A stretch of 64,000 bases of DNA from Pseudomonas tremae (GCF_001401155.1 NZ_LJRO01000508.1:1-64000), one strand, 5' to 3'. Shown: positions 35,314 through 45,142, counted from the first letter of the stretch. Numbers and translations are program-made. Notes: generated from the letters alone by a model not told the origin.

Positions 35314-36036
35314 ATGCTGACTCTTCGCAAGGCTTCCGAGCGTGGCGCTGCCAATCATGGCTGGCTGAAATCCTTTCACACCTTCTCTTTTGGCGGCTAT
35401 CGCGACCCGCAGCAGCAAGGATTTTCTGACCTGCTGGTGATCAACGATGATCGCGTGGCTGAAGGCAAAGGCTTTGGTCAGCACCCGCACCGCGACATGG
35501 AGATATTTTCCTACGTGCTGGAAGGCGCACTGGAACACAAGGACACACTGGGCACCGGCTCGGTAATTCGCCCGGGTGATGTGCAGCTCATGAGTGCCGG
35601 CAGTGGCGTGGCGCACAGTGAATTCAACCATTCGCACACCGAGGGCGTGCATTTTCTGCAAATCTGGATCGTACCGAACGTTGCAGGTGCAACGCCGAAC
35701 TACCAGCAGGAGCATTTCAGCGCCGAGCAGAAACGCGGCCTTTTGCAGTTGATCATCTCGCCGGAAGGCGAAAACGGTGCGCTCAAGGTTCGTCAGGACG
35801 CTCGCGTGTATGCCGGCCTGTTCGATGGCAACGAAACTGCGACGCTGGAGCTGGCACCCAACCGCTACGCTTACGTGCATGTTGCCCGTGGCAGCGTCGT
35901 GCTCAATGGCGAGCAACTGGGCGAAGGGGACGGTGTACGGGTGCGCAACGAACAGTTGATCAGCCTGAAAGACGGCGTCGACGCAGAGGTGCTGGTGTTT
36001 GACATGCGCCCTAATGAAATGCCGCAGATGCCTTGA
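35314..36036 (+). CDS. Pirin family protein (YhhW-like quercetinase)
   Basis: This 240-residue bicupin has metal ligands in GFGQHPHRDMEIFSYVL and SGVAHSEFNHS (His-His-His-Glu). Close relatives such as YhhW show quercetin 2,3-dioxygenase activity; the natural role is not known. GGAGAAAG precedes the ATG. It diverges from a LysR regulator and ends at a bidirectional terminator shared with the tRNA operon. Confidence 0.92.
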   Translation: MLTLRKASERGAANHGWLKSFHTFSFGGYRDPQQQGFSDLLVINDDRVAEGKGFGQHPHRDMEIFSYVLEGALEHKDTLGTGSVIRPGDVQLMSAGSGVAHSEFNHSHTEGVHFLQIWIVPNVAGATPNYQQEHFSAEQKRGLLQLIISPEGENGALKVRQDARVYAGLFDGNETATLELAPNRYAYVHVARGSVVLNGEQLGEGDGVRVRNEQLISLKDGVDAEVLVFDMRPNEMPQMP

Positions 36037-36110
36037 TGATAAGCGCCGGACAACGCTGCTTCACAGCAAGTGGCGTTGTCTGGAAATGCCGATCAGTAAA
36101 ACGCACAAAC

Positions 36111-36140
36111 AAAAACGCCGCTCTATTGAGCGGCGTTTTT
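36111..36140. terminator. Bidirectional terminator, pirin gene / tRNA operon
   Basis: AAAAACGCCGCTC, loop TATT, GAGCGGCGTTTTT form a perfect 13-bp stem with A and T runs at both ends. It serves the tRNA operon on the minus strand, ending 7 bp after tRNA-Gly, and the pirin gene on the plus strand. Confidence 0.9.
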
Positions 36141-36147
36141 GTGAATT

Positions 36148-36223
<76 letters not shown>

Positions 36224-36227
36224 AATA

Positions 36228-36303
36228 TGGCGTCCCCTAGGGGACTCGAACCCCTGTTACCGCCGTGAAAGGGCGGTGTCCTAGGCCACTAGACGAAGGG
36301 GAC
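36228..36303 (-). tRNA. tRNA-Glu (TTC), copy 2 of the operon
   Basis: The 76-nt cloverleaf begins GTCCCCTTCGTCTAG, has anticodon TTC in the CCGCCCTTTCACGGCGG arm, T-loop GTTCGAGTC and an encoded CCA. Four bases separate it from tRNA-Gly. Confidence 0.97.
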
Positions 36304-36403
36304 ACTGCCTGAAACACAATGGTGTGTGTTTCAGTTCCAGACACCATCCGAAGATGTGTACTGGTTTCACTCAACCCTGCCCTGAAGCAAAGCTGCTTAA
36401 AAA

Positions 36404-36479
<76 letters not shown>

Positions 36480-36481
36480 AA

Positions 36482-36557
36482 TGGCGTCCCCTAGGGGACT
36501 CGAACCCCTGTTACCGCCGTGAAAGGGCGGTGTCCTAGGCCACTAGACGAAGGGGAC
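36482..36557 (-). tRNA. tRNA-Glu (TTC), copy 1 of the operon
   Basis: Same 76-nt sequence as the tRNA-Glu at 36228-36303. It is the first gene after the promoter at 36621-36649, so the order is Glu-Gly-Glu-Gly. Confidence 0.97.
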
Positions 36558-36620
36558 ACACGTACAACATTCACTACTTATTTGCGCTACGCTGTGTGCT
36601 TTACGCTGTAAGTGGCGCGC

Positions 36621-36649
36621 ATTCTATGGATGGTTTGAGAAGGCGTCAA
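36621..36649 (-). promoter_or_regulatory. Promoter of the Glu-Gly-Glu-Gly tRNA operon
   Basis: On the minus strand TTGACG, a 17-bp spacer, then TAGAAT: near-consensus sigma-70 elements. The GC-rich run GCGCGCC right after the -10 is the discriminator type linked to growth-rate and ppGpp control. The first tRNA begins about 64 bp downstream. Confidence 0.85.
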
Positions 36650-36870
36650 CCCCCATCTGAAAATTTATTGAAATCAATAACTTCGACGTCGGCCAGACAG
36701 TGGCCGACAGCAACCGGCCGTCCGCTGGCCTGACCTATATTGCTCAGTTGCCTGATCTGCCCTCATCTATATAGAAGAGATGCCGACAAACTCCGAGAGG
36801 GCATCTATGCGCAGTAGTGCTTAGCCACTACACTCGCACTAAAACTAATTGAACAAATGAGGTTTGCACA

Positions 36871-37641
36871 GTGACTCCACTCATGATCACGCTGATGGTA
36901 CTGGCAGGCATTGCGCTGCTGATCGCGATCGGCTACCTGAATCACGTCGCTGAAAACGGCAAACTGGAAAAAGCCCGCACCAAGGTTGAACTGAGTGATC
37001 GCCTGCGTCGCTGCGGTGAAATCACTGAAGTGTTTCCAGGTCAGCTGATGTCACCCGCACTCAAGTTGCTTTTGACACGCCTGGAACTCAACGTTGTGCA
37101 GCGCATGCTTAATATGGAGAAAGGCAACGCCCAGCTCAAGCACCGCATCGGCGAACTGGAAGAGCAGATTGCCAAAGGCGAAGGCATCGATGTGCCCAAC
37201 CCGGTCTCGCCTATTCAGACCGAAGCCAAGGCCAAGGATGTACGGTTTCTGCTGGAAGCCCTGCATGGCCAGGTCACGCGGGCTGCGCATGACGGTTTTC
37301 TGCAAACCAGCGAAGCCAAGCACTGGATTCGTGAGATACGCACTATTCTGGTCAACCTGCATATCGAGTTCTTCAACAATCTGGGTCAAACCGCACTGTC
37401 TCAGGACCAGCCAGGTCAGGCACGCCTGGCCTTCGAGCGCGGCGTGCAGTATTTGCGTAACCAGCCCGACCCTGTCACTTATCAACAGCAACTGCTGGCG
37501 ATGGAAAAGCAACTGGCCCGTGCCAACTCGGTGGTCTTGACCAACACCGCACCTACCGAAGATGACGATAACGCACTGACTGAAGGCCTGAAACAGGACG
37601 ACACCGAGTCGGAATGGAAGAAAAAAGTCATCTACGACTGA
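36871..37641 (+). CDS. Membrane-anchored coiled-coil protein of unknown function
   Basis: One N-terminal TM segment (about 4-23) is followed by a helical, charged region with a coiled coil near 85-105 and an acidic C-terminus, 256 residues in all. I recognise no named domain. The listed start is a GTG preceded by GAGG; an ATG four codons later is possible. The 313-bp region before it holds the tRNA promoter on the other strand. Convergent with the sulfoxide reductase gene. Confidence 0.8.
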   Translation: MTPLMITLMVLAGIALLIAIGYLNHVAENGKLEKARTKVELSDRLRRCGEITEVFPGQLMSPALKLLLTRLELNVVQRMLNMEKGNAQLKHRIGELEEQIAKGEGIDVPNPVSPIQTEAKAKDVRFLLEALHGQVTRAAHDGFLQTSEAKHWIREIRTILVNLHIEFFNNLGQTALSQDQPGQARLAFERGVQYLRNQPDPVTYQQQLLAMEKQLARANSVVLTNTAPTEDDDNALTEGLKQDDTESEWKKKVIYD

Positions 37642-37702
37642 TGACTGCCCGCGCAGCTGCCCGAACAGCCATACGGGCAGCATACGGTCGGTTGATGCTG
37701 GT

Positions 37703-38185
37703 TCAGCAATCGGTCGACGCCAGGAAGATGGCTGCCAGACGCTCCACCCCCGCCTGATCCGCCTCTTTGAAGCGCCCTACACTCGGACTGTCCAGGTCCA
37801 GCACGCCAATCAAACGTCCCTCCTTGACCAACGGCACAACGAGTTCGCTGTTCGACGCACTGTCGCAGGCGATGTGCCCTGGGAACTCGTGAACATCCTG
37901 AACACGCTGGGTCTGCCGGGTGTGCGCCGCCGCCCCGCAGACTCCGCGACCGAACGGGATGCGCACGCACGCGATCTGACCCTGAAACGGTCCCAACACC
38001 AGTTCTTCGTCACGATTGAGATAAAAGCCAGCCCAGTTCAGGTCTTCGATCTGGGTGTAGAGGAACGCCGAGAACTGCGCCGCGTTGGCGATGAAATCAC
38101 GCTCATCTGCCAGTAACGCCTCAAGCTGTGCGGCCAGCAGCCCGTAACCCTCAAGACCCGCCCCGGTGTTTTGCAAATCGATCAT
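37703..38185 (-). CDS. Free methionine-(R)-sulfoxide reductase (GAF domain)
   Basis: This 160-residue GAF protein carries the fRMsr cysteines in GQIACVRIPFGRGVCG and GHIACDSASNSE and the LNWAGFYL start region. It reduces free L-methionine-(R)-sulfoxide in the cytoplasm. Its ATG overlaps the stop of the upstream ATPase by 4 bp. A second, protein-repair reductase (msrB) lies 4 kb away. Confidence 0.93.
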   Translation of the reverse strand: MIDLQNTGAGLEGYGLLAAQLEALLADERDFIANAAQFSAFLYTQIEDLNWAGFYLNRDEELVLGPFQGQIACVRIPFGRGVCGAAAHTRQTQRVQDVHEFPGHIACDSASNSELVVPLVKEGRLIGVLDLDSPSVGRFKEADQAGVERLAAIFLASTDC

Positions 38186-39072
38186 GCCTTTTGCTCCAAC
38201 AATTCAAGTCCTACCCAATAACGTGCAAATTGATAAGCGCATCGGCCGTTTCGGTTGCCGCGCGCGGTTGCCCAGCGAATGGCAGCCTTTTCAAGAGGCT
38301 CGTCACGCTGCCATTGCAGTCCAGCCTTGTGCGCCAGTTGCGTGATCCAGTGCTCCACCACGTTCAGATAATGCTCCTGAGTAAACGGGTAGAAAGACAG
38401 CCACAATCCGAAACGGTCGGACAGGGCAATCTTGTCTTCTACCGCTTCACTGGGGTGCAGTTCACCGTCGACGTGCTGCCAGTTGACGTTGTCGCTCTCC
38501 TTCTCCGGCACCAGATGGCGACGATTGGAGGTGGCGTACAGCAGCACATTGTCCGGTGCCTGCTCCAGCGAACCGTCAAGCACGCTTTTCAGCACGCGAT
38601 AATCGCCCTCCCCCGACTCGAACGACAGGTCATCACAGAACAGCACGAACCGCTGCGGCAGCGCCTGCAATTGCTCGACCACACGGGGTAGATCCCCCAA
38701 GTGATCACGTTCGATTTCGATCAGACGCAGGCCCGCAGGCGCGTATTCGGCAAGCAATGCCCGGATCAGCGATGACTTGCCAGTGCCCCGCGAGCCCCAC
38801 AGCAAGGCATGGTTGGCAGGCATGCCTGCAATGAACTGGCGTGTATTGCGCCCTAGCTGATCACATTGCCGGTCAACGCCGATGAGGTCGGTCAAGCGTG
38901 TATCCAGACTGACCTGCAAGGGCATCAGATAGCCGCTGCGCCCTTCGCGCACCCAACGGGCAGCCAGCGCCTGTGTCCAGTCGACAGGGTCTCGCAGGGC
39001 CGGCAGCAATGGCTCCAGACGGGCCAGCACCGCGTCAGCGCGCTGCAGAAAAGCATCCAACCGAGAATCCAC
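38182..39072 (-). CDS. DUF815 AAA+ ATPase
   Basis: This P-loop ATPase of 296 residues has Walker A WGSRGTGKSS, Walker B RFVLFCDDLSF and the sensor run LYATSNRRHLVP, which mark DUF815. The function is unknown; the family is widespread in Proteobacteria. It starts at a GTG preceded by GAGGAG and overlaps the sulfoxide reductase gene, so the two are co-expressed. Confidence 0.9.
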   Translation of the reverse strand: MDSRLDAFLQRADAVLARLEPLLPALRDPVDWTQALAARWVREGRSGYLMPLQVSLDTRLTDLIGVDRQCDQLGRNTRQFIAGMPANHALLWGSRGTGKSSLIRALLAEYAPAGLRLIEIERDHLGDLPRVVEQLQALPQRFVLFCDDLSFESGEGDYRVLKSVLDGSLEQAPDNVLLYATSNRRHLVPEKESDNVNWQHVDGELHPSEAVEDKIALSDRFGLWLSFYPFTQEHYLNVVEHWITQLAHKAGLQWQRDEPLEKAAIRWATARGNRNGRCAYQFARYWVGLELLEQKA

Positions 39073-39161
39073 GGGATCTCCTCACTATTTAACTGATGGG
39101 TGACCGGTGCCGATCAGCTATGCTTGACCGGCATCGGCACGACAACTGACAGTCATTACTC

Positions 39162-41501
39162 ATGGATATATCGCTCAAGAACAGGCTTTCATTCAAACAG
39201 GCACGACTGTCCGTTCTGATCGGCTTCGTGCTTGGAACCCTGTTGAGCGTGGCGCAGATTGCGATCGATTATGCCAGTGAAGACGCTTCCATCAATCGGG
39301 AAATCAAGTCACTGCTGGAAATCATCCAGAATCCCGCCTCGCGAATTGCCTACAACATCGATGCCGAACTGGCTCAGGAACTCACTCTCGGGCTGCTGCA
39401 CTCGCCTGCGGTAGTCAGTGCCAGACTGACCGACAACAACGATACGGTACTCGCCAGCGTCGATCGACCAATGGCCACAGGCCGCTATCGAGTGCTCAGC
39501 GACTGGCTGTTCGGCGAAAGCCGGCAGTTTCAGGAAAAGCTGCACCTCGATCATCTTCCTGATGAAACCATCGGCACACTGTACCTGACTGTCGACACCT
39601 TCGCGTTCGGCAGTCACTTCCTGCAACGCGCAGAAATCACCCTGCTCAACGGATTTTTACGCAGTCTTGCGCTGGCCGGCATTCTCACCATCCTGTTCTA
39701 CGCAACCCTGACCAAACCGCTGGTAAGGGTCATCCGGGAATTGAGCAGTCGCGATCCGCGCAGCCCCGATCAGGCAAAGATAAACTGCCCGCCGCACCAC
39801 GAGCAGGATGAAATCGGCGTGCTGGTCGCGACGTTCAATCGCCAGTTCGAAACCGTGAGCACCGAGTTTTCAAGACGCCGTGCGGCCGAGGACCGGCTGA
39901 ACGATCACCTCAACGAGCTGGAAAATATCGTCTCGGCGCGTACCGACGAGCTCAAGGCAAGCAACCTGCGCCTGCGCGAATCCAATGAAGAGCTGCAGAT
40001 AGCGCGCAGTACTGCGCTGGACATGGCCCATGCGCGCGCAGCTTTCCTGGCGCACATGAGCCATGAAATCCGCACGCCGCTGAACGGCTTGCTGGGCATG
40101 CTGGCGCTGTCGCTGGACAGCCCGCTGGGCGCAGAACAACGCCAGCAACTGATGATTGCCCATGACTCGGGCAAGGTCCTGGTGGAACTGCTCAACGATA
40201 TTCTCGACATGTCCAAATTCGACGCCGGTCACCTGGAGATCGAGCGCATTCCTTTTGATCTCGGCGCCTTGATCGAAGACACCGCCAACCTGCTCTCGCA
40301 GAACGCGGCGCCCAGTGTCGAGTTGACCTGCCTGATCGAGCCGGACTTTCCGGCGATGATCACGGGCGACCCGACCAGAGTCCGGCAAATCGTCAGCAAT
40401 CTGCTGTCCAATGCCCTCAAGTTCACCCGCTTCGGACGCGTCGATGTGCGCCTGACTCACCATGCGGACGCCACGCTCGGAGACAATCGCATCCGTATCG
40501 AGGTGCGCGATACCGGCATAGGGATCGCGCAGGATGCGCAGGCCAGGATTTTTCAGCCATTCACTCAGGCAGAGACCGCCATCACCCGCCAGTACGGTGG
40601 CACCGGACTGGGTCTGGCACTGACCCACAATTTGTGCGAGGCCATGAATGGCAAGCTGAGCATTCACTCGCTGCCGGGGTTCGGCAGTCAGTTCAGCGCC
40701 GAATTGCCATTGCCGATCCATATGCCTGCGGTCGCCCAAACCCCACTCAAAGGCCGTGTCACGGTCATCAGTTCGGCGGGCAGCGGGCTGGTCGAACTGC
40801 TGGGCACTCTGCTGCCTTACTGGGGCGTGGACCTCAAGCGACGCAGCGCTGACGACCTTGATCCGGATGACACGCCGGACCTGGTGATTACCGACTGCCC
40901 GGAATGCCTGTTCGCCATTCGGCCGAGGACGCCAGTACCGATATTATTGGTCACCGCGTACGGCAACTTCATGCCTAGCGAACAGGTTGCTGCCCTCGCC
41001 CCGCTGCAACAGCAGGCCCGACCGCTGGCCCGAAACGCGCTTTACCATACGCTGCGACGAATCCTGAATCATGAAGAGACAGGTATCGGAGACCCAGCGT
41101 CAGGCGAACAGGCAACACAACGGCTGGCGCGGGTCCTTTTGGTAGAAGACAACCCGGTCAATCAACTGGTCGCTAAAAGCATATTGGTCAAACTGGGGTG
41201 CGAAGTGGTCGTCAGCAGCCATGGTGGCGAAGCACTGGAGCAATTGGAACAAGGCCATTTCGATCTGGTATTGATGGACTGCAACATGCCGGTCATGGAT
41301 GGCTACGAAGCCAGCCGCCAGATCCGCAGCAGCGGTCGCTGGCCCAACCTGCCGATCGTCGCCCTGACCGCCAACGCCATGCCTGACGAACGCGAGCGCT
41401 GCAAGGCGGCAGGCATGAACGACTACCTGGCCAAACCGTTCAGACGGACCGAACTGATCAGCATTCTGGACCAGTGGATACCGCTCACCGAGAACAGCTG
41501 A
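39162..41501 (+). CDS. Hybrid sensor histidine kinase, SagS-like
   Basis: This 779-residue protein has TM1 (about 18-38), a periplasmic domain, TM2 (about 163-183), a HAMP segment, a coiled-coil linker, HisKA with His301 (AHMSHEIRTPLNG), an ATPase domain and a C-terminal receiver with Asp706 (LVLMDCNMPVMDG). Architecture and the following gpx-msrB-alaA-htpX order match P. aeruginosa SagS (PA2824), which controls attachment and biofilm tolerance. Orthology is inferred by synteny. The ospR gene found next to it in P. aeruginosa is absent here. Confidence 0.88.
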   Translation: MDISLKNRLSFKQARLSVLIGFVLGTLLSVAQIAIDYASEDASINREIKSLLEIIQNPASRIAYNIDAELAQELTLGLLHSPAVVSARLTDNNDTVLASVDRPMATGRYRVLSDWLFGESRQFQEKLHLDHLPDETIGTLYLTVDTFAFGSHFLQRAEITLLNGFLRSLALAGILTILFYATLTKPLVRVIRELSSRDPRSPDQAKINCPPHHEQDEIGVLVATFNRQFETVSTEFSRRRAAEDRLNDHLNELENIVSARTDELKASNLRLRESNEELQIARSTALDMAHARAAFLAHMSHEIRTPLNGLLGMLALSLDSPLGAEQRQQLMIAHDSGKVLVELLNDILDMSKFDAGHLEIERIPFDLGALIEDTANLLSQNAAPSVELTCLIEPDFPAMITGDPTRVRQIVSNLLSNALKFTRFGRVDVRLTHHADATLGDNRIRIEVRDTGIGIAQDAQARIFQPFTQAETAITRQYGGTGLGLALTHNLCEAMNGKLSIHSLPGFGSQFSAELPLPIHMPAVAQTPLKGRVTVISSAGSGLVELLGTLLPYWGVDLKRRSADDLDPDDTPDLVITDCPECLFAIRPRTPVPILLVTAYGNFMPSEQVAALAPLQQQARPLARNALYHTLRRILNHEETGIGDPASGEQATQRLARVLLVEDNPVNQLVAKSILVKLGCEVVVSSHGGEALEQLEQGHFDLVLMDCNMPVMDGYEASRQIRSSGRWPNLPIVALTANAMPDERERCKAAGMNDYLAKPFRRTELISILDQWIPLTENS

Positions 41502-41507
41502 AACCGC

Positions 41508-41993
41508 CTAACGCAACAGCGCCTCGATTTCACTGGTCAGCTCTTCAGGCTTGGTCAGGGGGGCGAAACGCTTGACCAGTGTGCCGTCCTTGCCGATCAG
41601 AAACTTGGTGAAATTCCACTTGATACGCTCGGTTCCCAGCAAGCCCGGCGCCTGCTGTTTGAGCTGGACGAACAACGGGTGGGCCTGAGGGCCATTCACG
41701 TCTGTTTTTTTGAACAGCGGGAAGCTGACACCGTAGTTCAGCTCGCAAAACCCCGAAATAGCGCCTTCATCGCCCGGCTCCTGCTTGCCGAACTGATTAC
41801 ACGGAAAGCCGAGCACTACCAGTCCTTTATCCCGGTAGTCCTGCCAGAGCTTTTCCAGCCCCTGATACTGAGGCGTGAAGCCACACTTGCTTGCCGTGTT
41901 GACCACCAGCACCGCCTTGCCGGAAAAATCGGCGAGGGTTTTCTGTTCTCCCTTGATCGTGGTGACCGGGATGTTGAGCAGGTTTTCACTCAT
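41508..41993 (-). CDS. Glutathione peroxidase family (Cys-type)
   Basis: This 161-residue thiol peroxidase has peroxidatic Cys37 in NTASKCGFTPQY, then GFPCNQFGKQEPG and WNFTKFLIGKDG. Bacterial members usually use thioredoxin rather than glutathione. The ATG at 41993 begins MSENLLNIPVTTIKG. It converges with the sagS-like gene with 6 bp between. Confidence 0.93.
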   Translation of the reverse strand: MSENLLNIPVTTIKGEQKTLADFSGKAVLVVNTASKCGFTPQYQGLEKLWQDYRDKGLVVLGFPCNQFGKQEPGDEGAISGFCELNYGVSFPLFKKTDVNGPQAHPLFVQLKQQAPGLLGTERIKWNFTKFLIGKDGTLVKRFAPLTKPEELTSEIEALLR

Positions 41994-42105
41994 GACGAGA
42001 CCTAGGTTCGAGACAGGACGGGAAAGACACCGCCTGACGGTAGCGCGCAAGGCAGCTGCGCGCACGCCAGTTTTCATAATTGTTGCCGGCAAATAGCAAA
42101 GTGCG

Positions 42106-42501
42106 CTAAGCGCGAGTCTCCAGCGTCAGGCACACCGAGTTGATGCAATAACGCAGGCCGGTCGGTGGAGGGCCGTCGGGAAATACATGCCCCAGGTGAG
42201 CGTCACATTTGGCGCAGACGACTTCGGTACGAATCATGCCATGACTGACATCGCGCACTTCGACCACCGCACTGCCTTCCAGCGGCGCATAGAAACTCGG
42301 CCAGCCGCAACCCGAGTCGAACTTGGTTTGCGAATCGAACAGCGCCTCGTTGCAACAGATGCAATGGTAGACACCGGCTGTTTTTGTGTTGTTGTACTTG
42401 CCGGAAAACGGCCTTTCGGTGGCTTTCAGTCGGCACACATTGTATTGCTCCGGGTCGAGCATCTGCTTCCACTCTTCAAGCGTTTTTTGCATCTTGTCCA
42501 C
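42106..42501 (-). CDS. msrB: Peptide methionine-(R)-sulfoxide reductase
   Basis: MsrB repairs oxidised Met in proteins. The 131-residue protein has zinc cysteine pairs (C47/C50 in YHCICC, C96/C99 in VVCAKC), the catalytic Cys119 in LRYCINS and the SGCGWPSF motif. The GTG at 42501 follows GGAGGT; the internal ATG three codons on is a fallback. It diverges from alaA. Confidence 0.92.
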   Translation of the reverse strand: MDKMQKTLEEWKQMLDPEQYNVCRLKATERPFSGKYNNTKTAGVYHCICCNEALFDSQTKFDSGCGWPSFYAPLEGSAVVEVRDVSHGMIRTEVVCAKCDAHLGHVFPDGPPPTGLRYCINSVCLTLETRA

Positions 42502-42691
42502 AGGTACACCTCCAAACTCGAAAAAGCCCGATCTGTGTCTTTTCCGCAGATCAGGTGGCACGTATGATTGCGCCCATTCAGACCCCAGTCTGTCACCCGT
42601 GTTTGTCGCATACAAACCCATTTTCATGGCGAGCGTGCAGCAACCCTCATTGCAGGCCGGCAACACCTCGTCCATTTTCGGGATCATCACC

Positions 42692-43903
42692 ATGCAGTTC
42701 AACAAATCGAACAAGCTCGCAAACGTCTGCTACGACATTCGCGGGCCAGTGCTCAAGCACGCCAAACGTCTGGAAGAGGAAGGCCATCGCATCCTCAAGC
42801 TGAATATCGGCAACCCGGCACCGTTTGGTTTCGAGGCGCCGGACGAAATTTTGCAGGACGTGATCCGCAACTTGCCGACAGCCCAGGGCTACAGCGACTC
42901 CAAGGGCCTGTTCAGCGCCCGCAAAGCCGTCATGCAGTACTACCAGCAGAAACAGGTCGAAGGTGTCGGCATCGAAGACATCTATCTGGGCAACGGCGTT
43001 TCCGAACTGATCGTGATGTCGATGCAGGCACTGCTCAACAATGGCGACGAAGTGCTGGTGCCGGCTCCCGACTATCCACTGTGGACGGCAGCCGTTGCGC
43101 TGTCGGGTGGCAGCCCGGTGCATTATCTGTGCGACGAGCAGGCCAACTGGTGGCCGGACCTGGAAGACATCAAGGCCAAGATCACCCCGAACACCAAGGC
43201 GATGGTCATCATCAACCCGAACAACCCGACGGGTGCGGTTTACTCACGCGAAGTGCTGCTGGGCATGCTGGAACTGGCACGTCAGCACAACCTGGTGGTG
43301 TTCTCCGATGAAATCTACGACAAGATCCTCTATGACGATGCCGTGCACATCTGCACCGCCTCGCTGGCGCCGGACCTGCTGTGTCTGACATTCAACGGCC
43401 TGTCCAAGTCCTATCGGGTAGCGGGCTTCCGCTCCGGCTGGATTGCCATTTCCGGGCCGAAGCACAACGCGCAGAGCTACATCGAAGGCATCGACATCCT
43501 TGCCAACATGCGCCTGTGTGCCAACGTGCCCAGCCAGCACGCTATCCAGACCGCTCTTGGCGGCTACCAGAGCATCAATGACCTGATTCTGCCACCAGGC
43601 CGCCTGCTGGAGCAGCGCAACCGCACCTGGGAATTGCTCAACGACATTCCAGGCGTCAGTTGCGTGAAGCCGATGGGCGCGCTGTATGCGTTCCCGCGTA
43701 TCGACCCGAAAGTCTGTCCGATCTTCAACGACGAGAAGTTCGTTCTCGACCTGCTGCTGTCGGAAAAACTCCTGGTGGTGCAAGGCACGGCGTTCAACTG
43801 GCCCTACCCTGATCACTTCCGCGTTGTGACCCTGCCGCGCGTCGACGAACTGGAGCAGGCCATTGGCCGCATCGGTAACTTTCTGAAAGGTTATAGTCAG
43901 TAA
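42692..43903 (+). CDS. alaA: Alanine-synthesising aminotransferase AlaA-like
   Basis: This class-I PLP aminotransferase has 403 residues, PLP lysine K239 in NGLSKSYRVAGFRSGW, Asp206 in FSDEIYD, and the start MQFNKSNKLANVCYDIRGP typical of AlaA (glutamate-pyruvate aminotransferase). The upstream in-frame sequence to 42386 overlaps msrB antisense and is not family-like. It ends at a strong terminator. Confidence 0.93.
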   Translation: MQFNKSNKLANVCYDIRGPVLKHAKRLEEEGHRILKLNIGNPAPFGFEAPDEILQDVIRNLPTAQGYSDSKGLFSARKAVMQYYQQKQVEGVGIEDIYLGNGVSELIVMSMQALLNNGDEVLVPAPDYPLWTAAVALSGGSPVHYLCDEQANWWPDLEDIKAKITPNTKAMVIINPNNPTGAVYSREVLLGMLELARQHNLVVFSDEIYDKILYDDAVHICTASLAPDLLCLTFNGLSKSYRVAGFRSGWIAISGPKHNAQSYIEGIDILANMRLCANVPSQHAIQTALGGYQSINDLILPPGRLLEQRNRTWELLNDIPGVSCVKPMGALYAFPRIDPKVCPIFNDEKFVLDLLLSEKLLVVQGTAFNWPYPDHFRVVTLPRVDELEQAIGRIGNFLKGYSQ

Positions 43904-43920
43904 GCTGTCGCTCTGCCTGG

Positions 43921-43950
43921 CTGCCCCGACCCGTTCGGGGCAGTTTATTT
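43921..43950 (+). terminator. alaA terminator
   Basis: CTGCCCCGA, loop CCCGT, TCGGGGCAG, then TTTATTTC: a perfect 9-bp stem with a T tract, 17 bp after the alaA stop. Confidence 0.88.
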
Positions 43951-44157
43951 CTATCCCGCAAAAACTGTCTTCAGGCACAGCCTCCACCCCTTCAGGCATC
44001 GACCACTCTGGCTCAGGCGCTGTTCAGCTTTCCCGGATTACCATTGATTGCGACGGCAGGACACAGTTTGAAATAGTCCCTGTGTTGAATAGCGACGGTC
44101 ATCACCTTATATACCCGGCATCGAGTTACATATTTACCTGAGGAGAACGTTTCGACC

Positions 44158-45045
44158 ATGATGCGCATTTTGCTGTTTTTGGCCACTAACCTTGCGGTCG
44201 TGCTGATTGCCAGCATCACCTTGAGCCTTTTTGGCTTCAATGGGTTCATGGCGGCCAACGGGGTTGATCTAAACCTCAATCAGCTGCTGGTTTTCTGCGC
44301 TGTGTTCGGTTTCGCGGGCTCGCTGTTCTCGCTGTTCATCTCCAAGTGGATGGCGAAAATGAGCACCGGCACTCAGATCATTACCCAGCCTCGCACTCGC
44401 CATGAGCAATGGTTGCTGCAGACCGTCGAACAATTGTCTCGCGACGCAGGCATCAAGATGCCGGAAGTCGGTATTTTCCCGGCCTATGAAGCCAATGCAT
44501 TCGCCACGGGCTGGAACAAGAACGACGCACTGGTAGCAGTGAGCCAGGGCTTGCTCGAGCGCTTTTCGCCGGATGAAGTGAAAGCTGTACTGGCGCACGA
44601 GATCGGCCACGTTGCCAACGGTGACATGGTCACGCTGGCCCTGGTGCAGGGTGTGGTGAACACCTTTGTGATGTTCTTCGCCCGCATTATCGGCAATTTC
44701 GTCGACAAGGTGATCTTCAAGACCGAGAACGGTCAGGGTATTGCCTACTACATCACGACGATCTTCGCCGAACTGGTGTTGGGTTTCCTGGCCAGCGCGA
44801 TTGTCATGTGGTTCTCGCGCAAACGGGAATTCCGCGCTGATGACGCGGGTGCCCGACTGGCAGGCACTGACGCAATGATTGGCGCTCTGCAACGCTTGCG
44901 CTCAGAACAGGGCGTACCGGTGAACATGCCTGACAGCCTGACGGCGTTCGGCATCAACGCCGGCCTCAAGAAAGGCCTGACAGGCATGTTCATGAGCCAC
45001 CCGCCGCTGGAGCAACGCATCGAGGCACTGCGCCGTCGCGGCTGA
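44158..45045 (+). CDS. htpX: Membrane zinc protease HtpX
   Basis: HtpX is an M48 integral membrane metalloprotease that degrades misfolded membrane proteins, often in the Cpx regulon. The 295-residue protein has about four TM segments, zinc motif HEIGH (147-151) and the third ligand region near FRADDAGARLAG. GAGGAG precedes the ATG. It is ended by a hairpin that abuts the next gene's ribosome site. Confidence 0.95.
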   Translation: MMRILLFLATNLAVVLIASITLSLFGFNGFMAANGVDLNLNQLLVFCAVFGFAGSLFSLFISKWMAKMSTGTQIITQPRTRHEQWLLQTVEQLSRDAGIKMPEVGIFPAYEANAFATGWNKNDALVAVSQGLLERFSPDEVKAVLAHEIGHVANGDMVTLALVQGVVNTFVMFFARIIGNFVDKVIFKTENGQGIAYYITTIFAELVLGFLASAIVMWFSRKREFRADDAGARLAGTDAMIGALQRLRSEQGVPVNMPDSLTAFGINAGLKKGLTGMFMSHPPLEQRIEALRRRG

Positions 45046-45096
45046 ACATCTAAATACCCGATAAAAAACCGCTGGAACTTATATTAGATTTAGATC

Positions 45097-45131
45097 ATGA
45101 GGATGAACGACTATGGTTCATCCTCATTTTC
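45097..45131 (+). terminator. Terminator between htpX and the YgiD-like gene
   Basis: ATGAGGATGAAC, loop GACTATG, GTTCATCCTCAT: a perfect 12-bp stem followed by TTTTC. The T run is directly next to GGAG, the ribosome site of the following gene (ATG at 45143). Confidence 0.85.
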
Positions 45132-45142
45132 TGGAGCTTTGA

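Noticed and set aside
37656..37681. GCTGCCCG/CGGGCAGC hairpin between convergent genes
   Set aside because: It has a 10-nt loop and no T tract, so the function is unclear.
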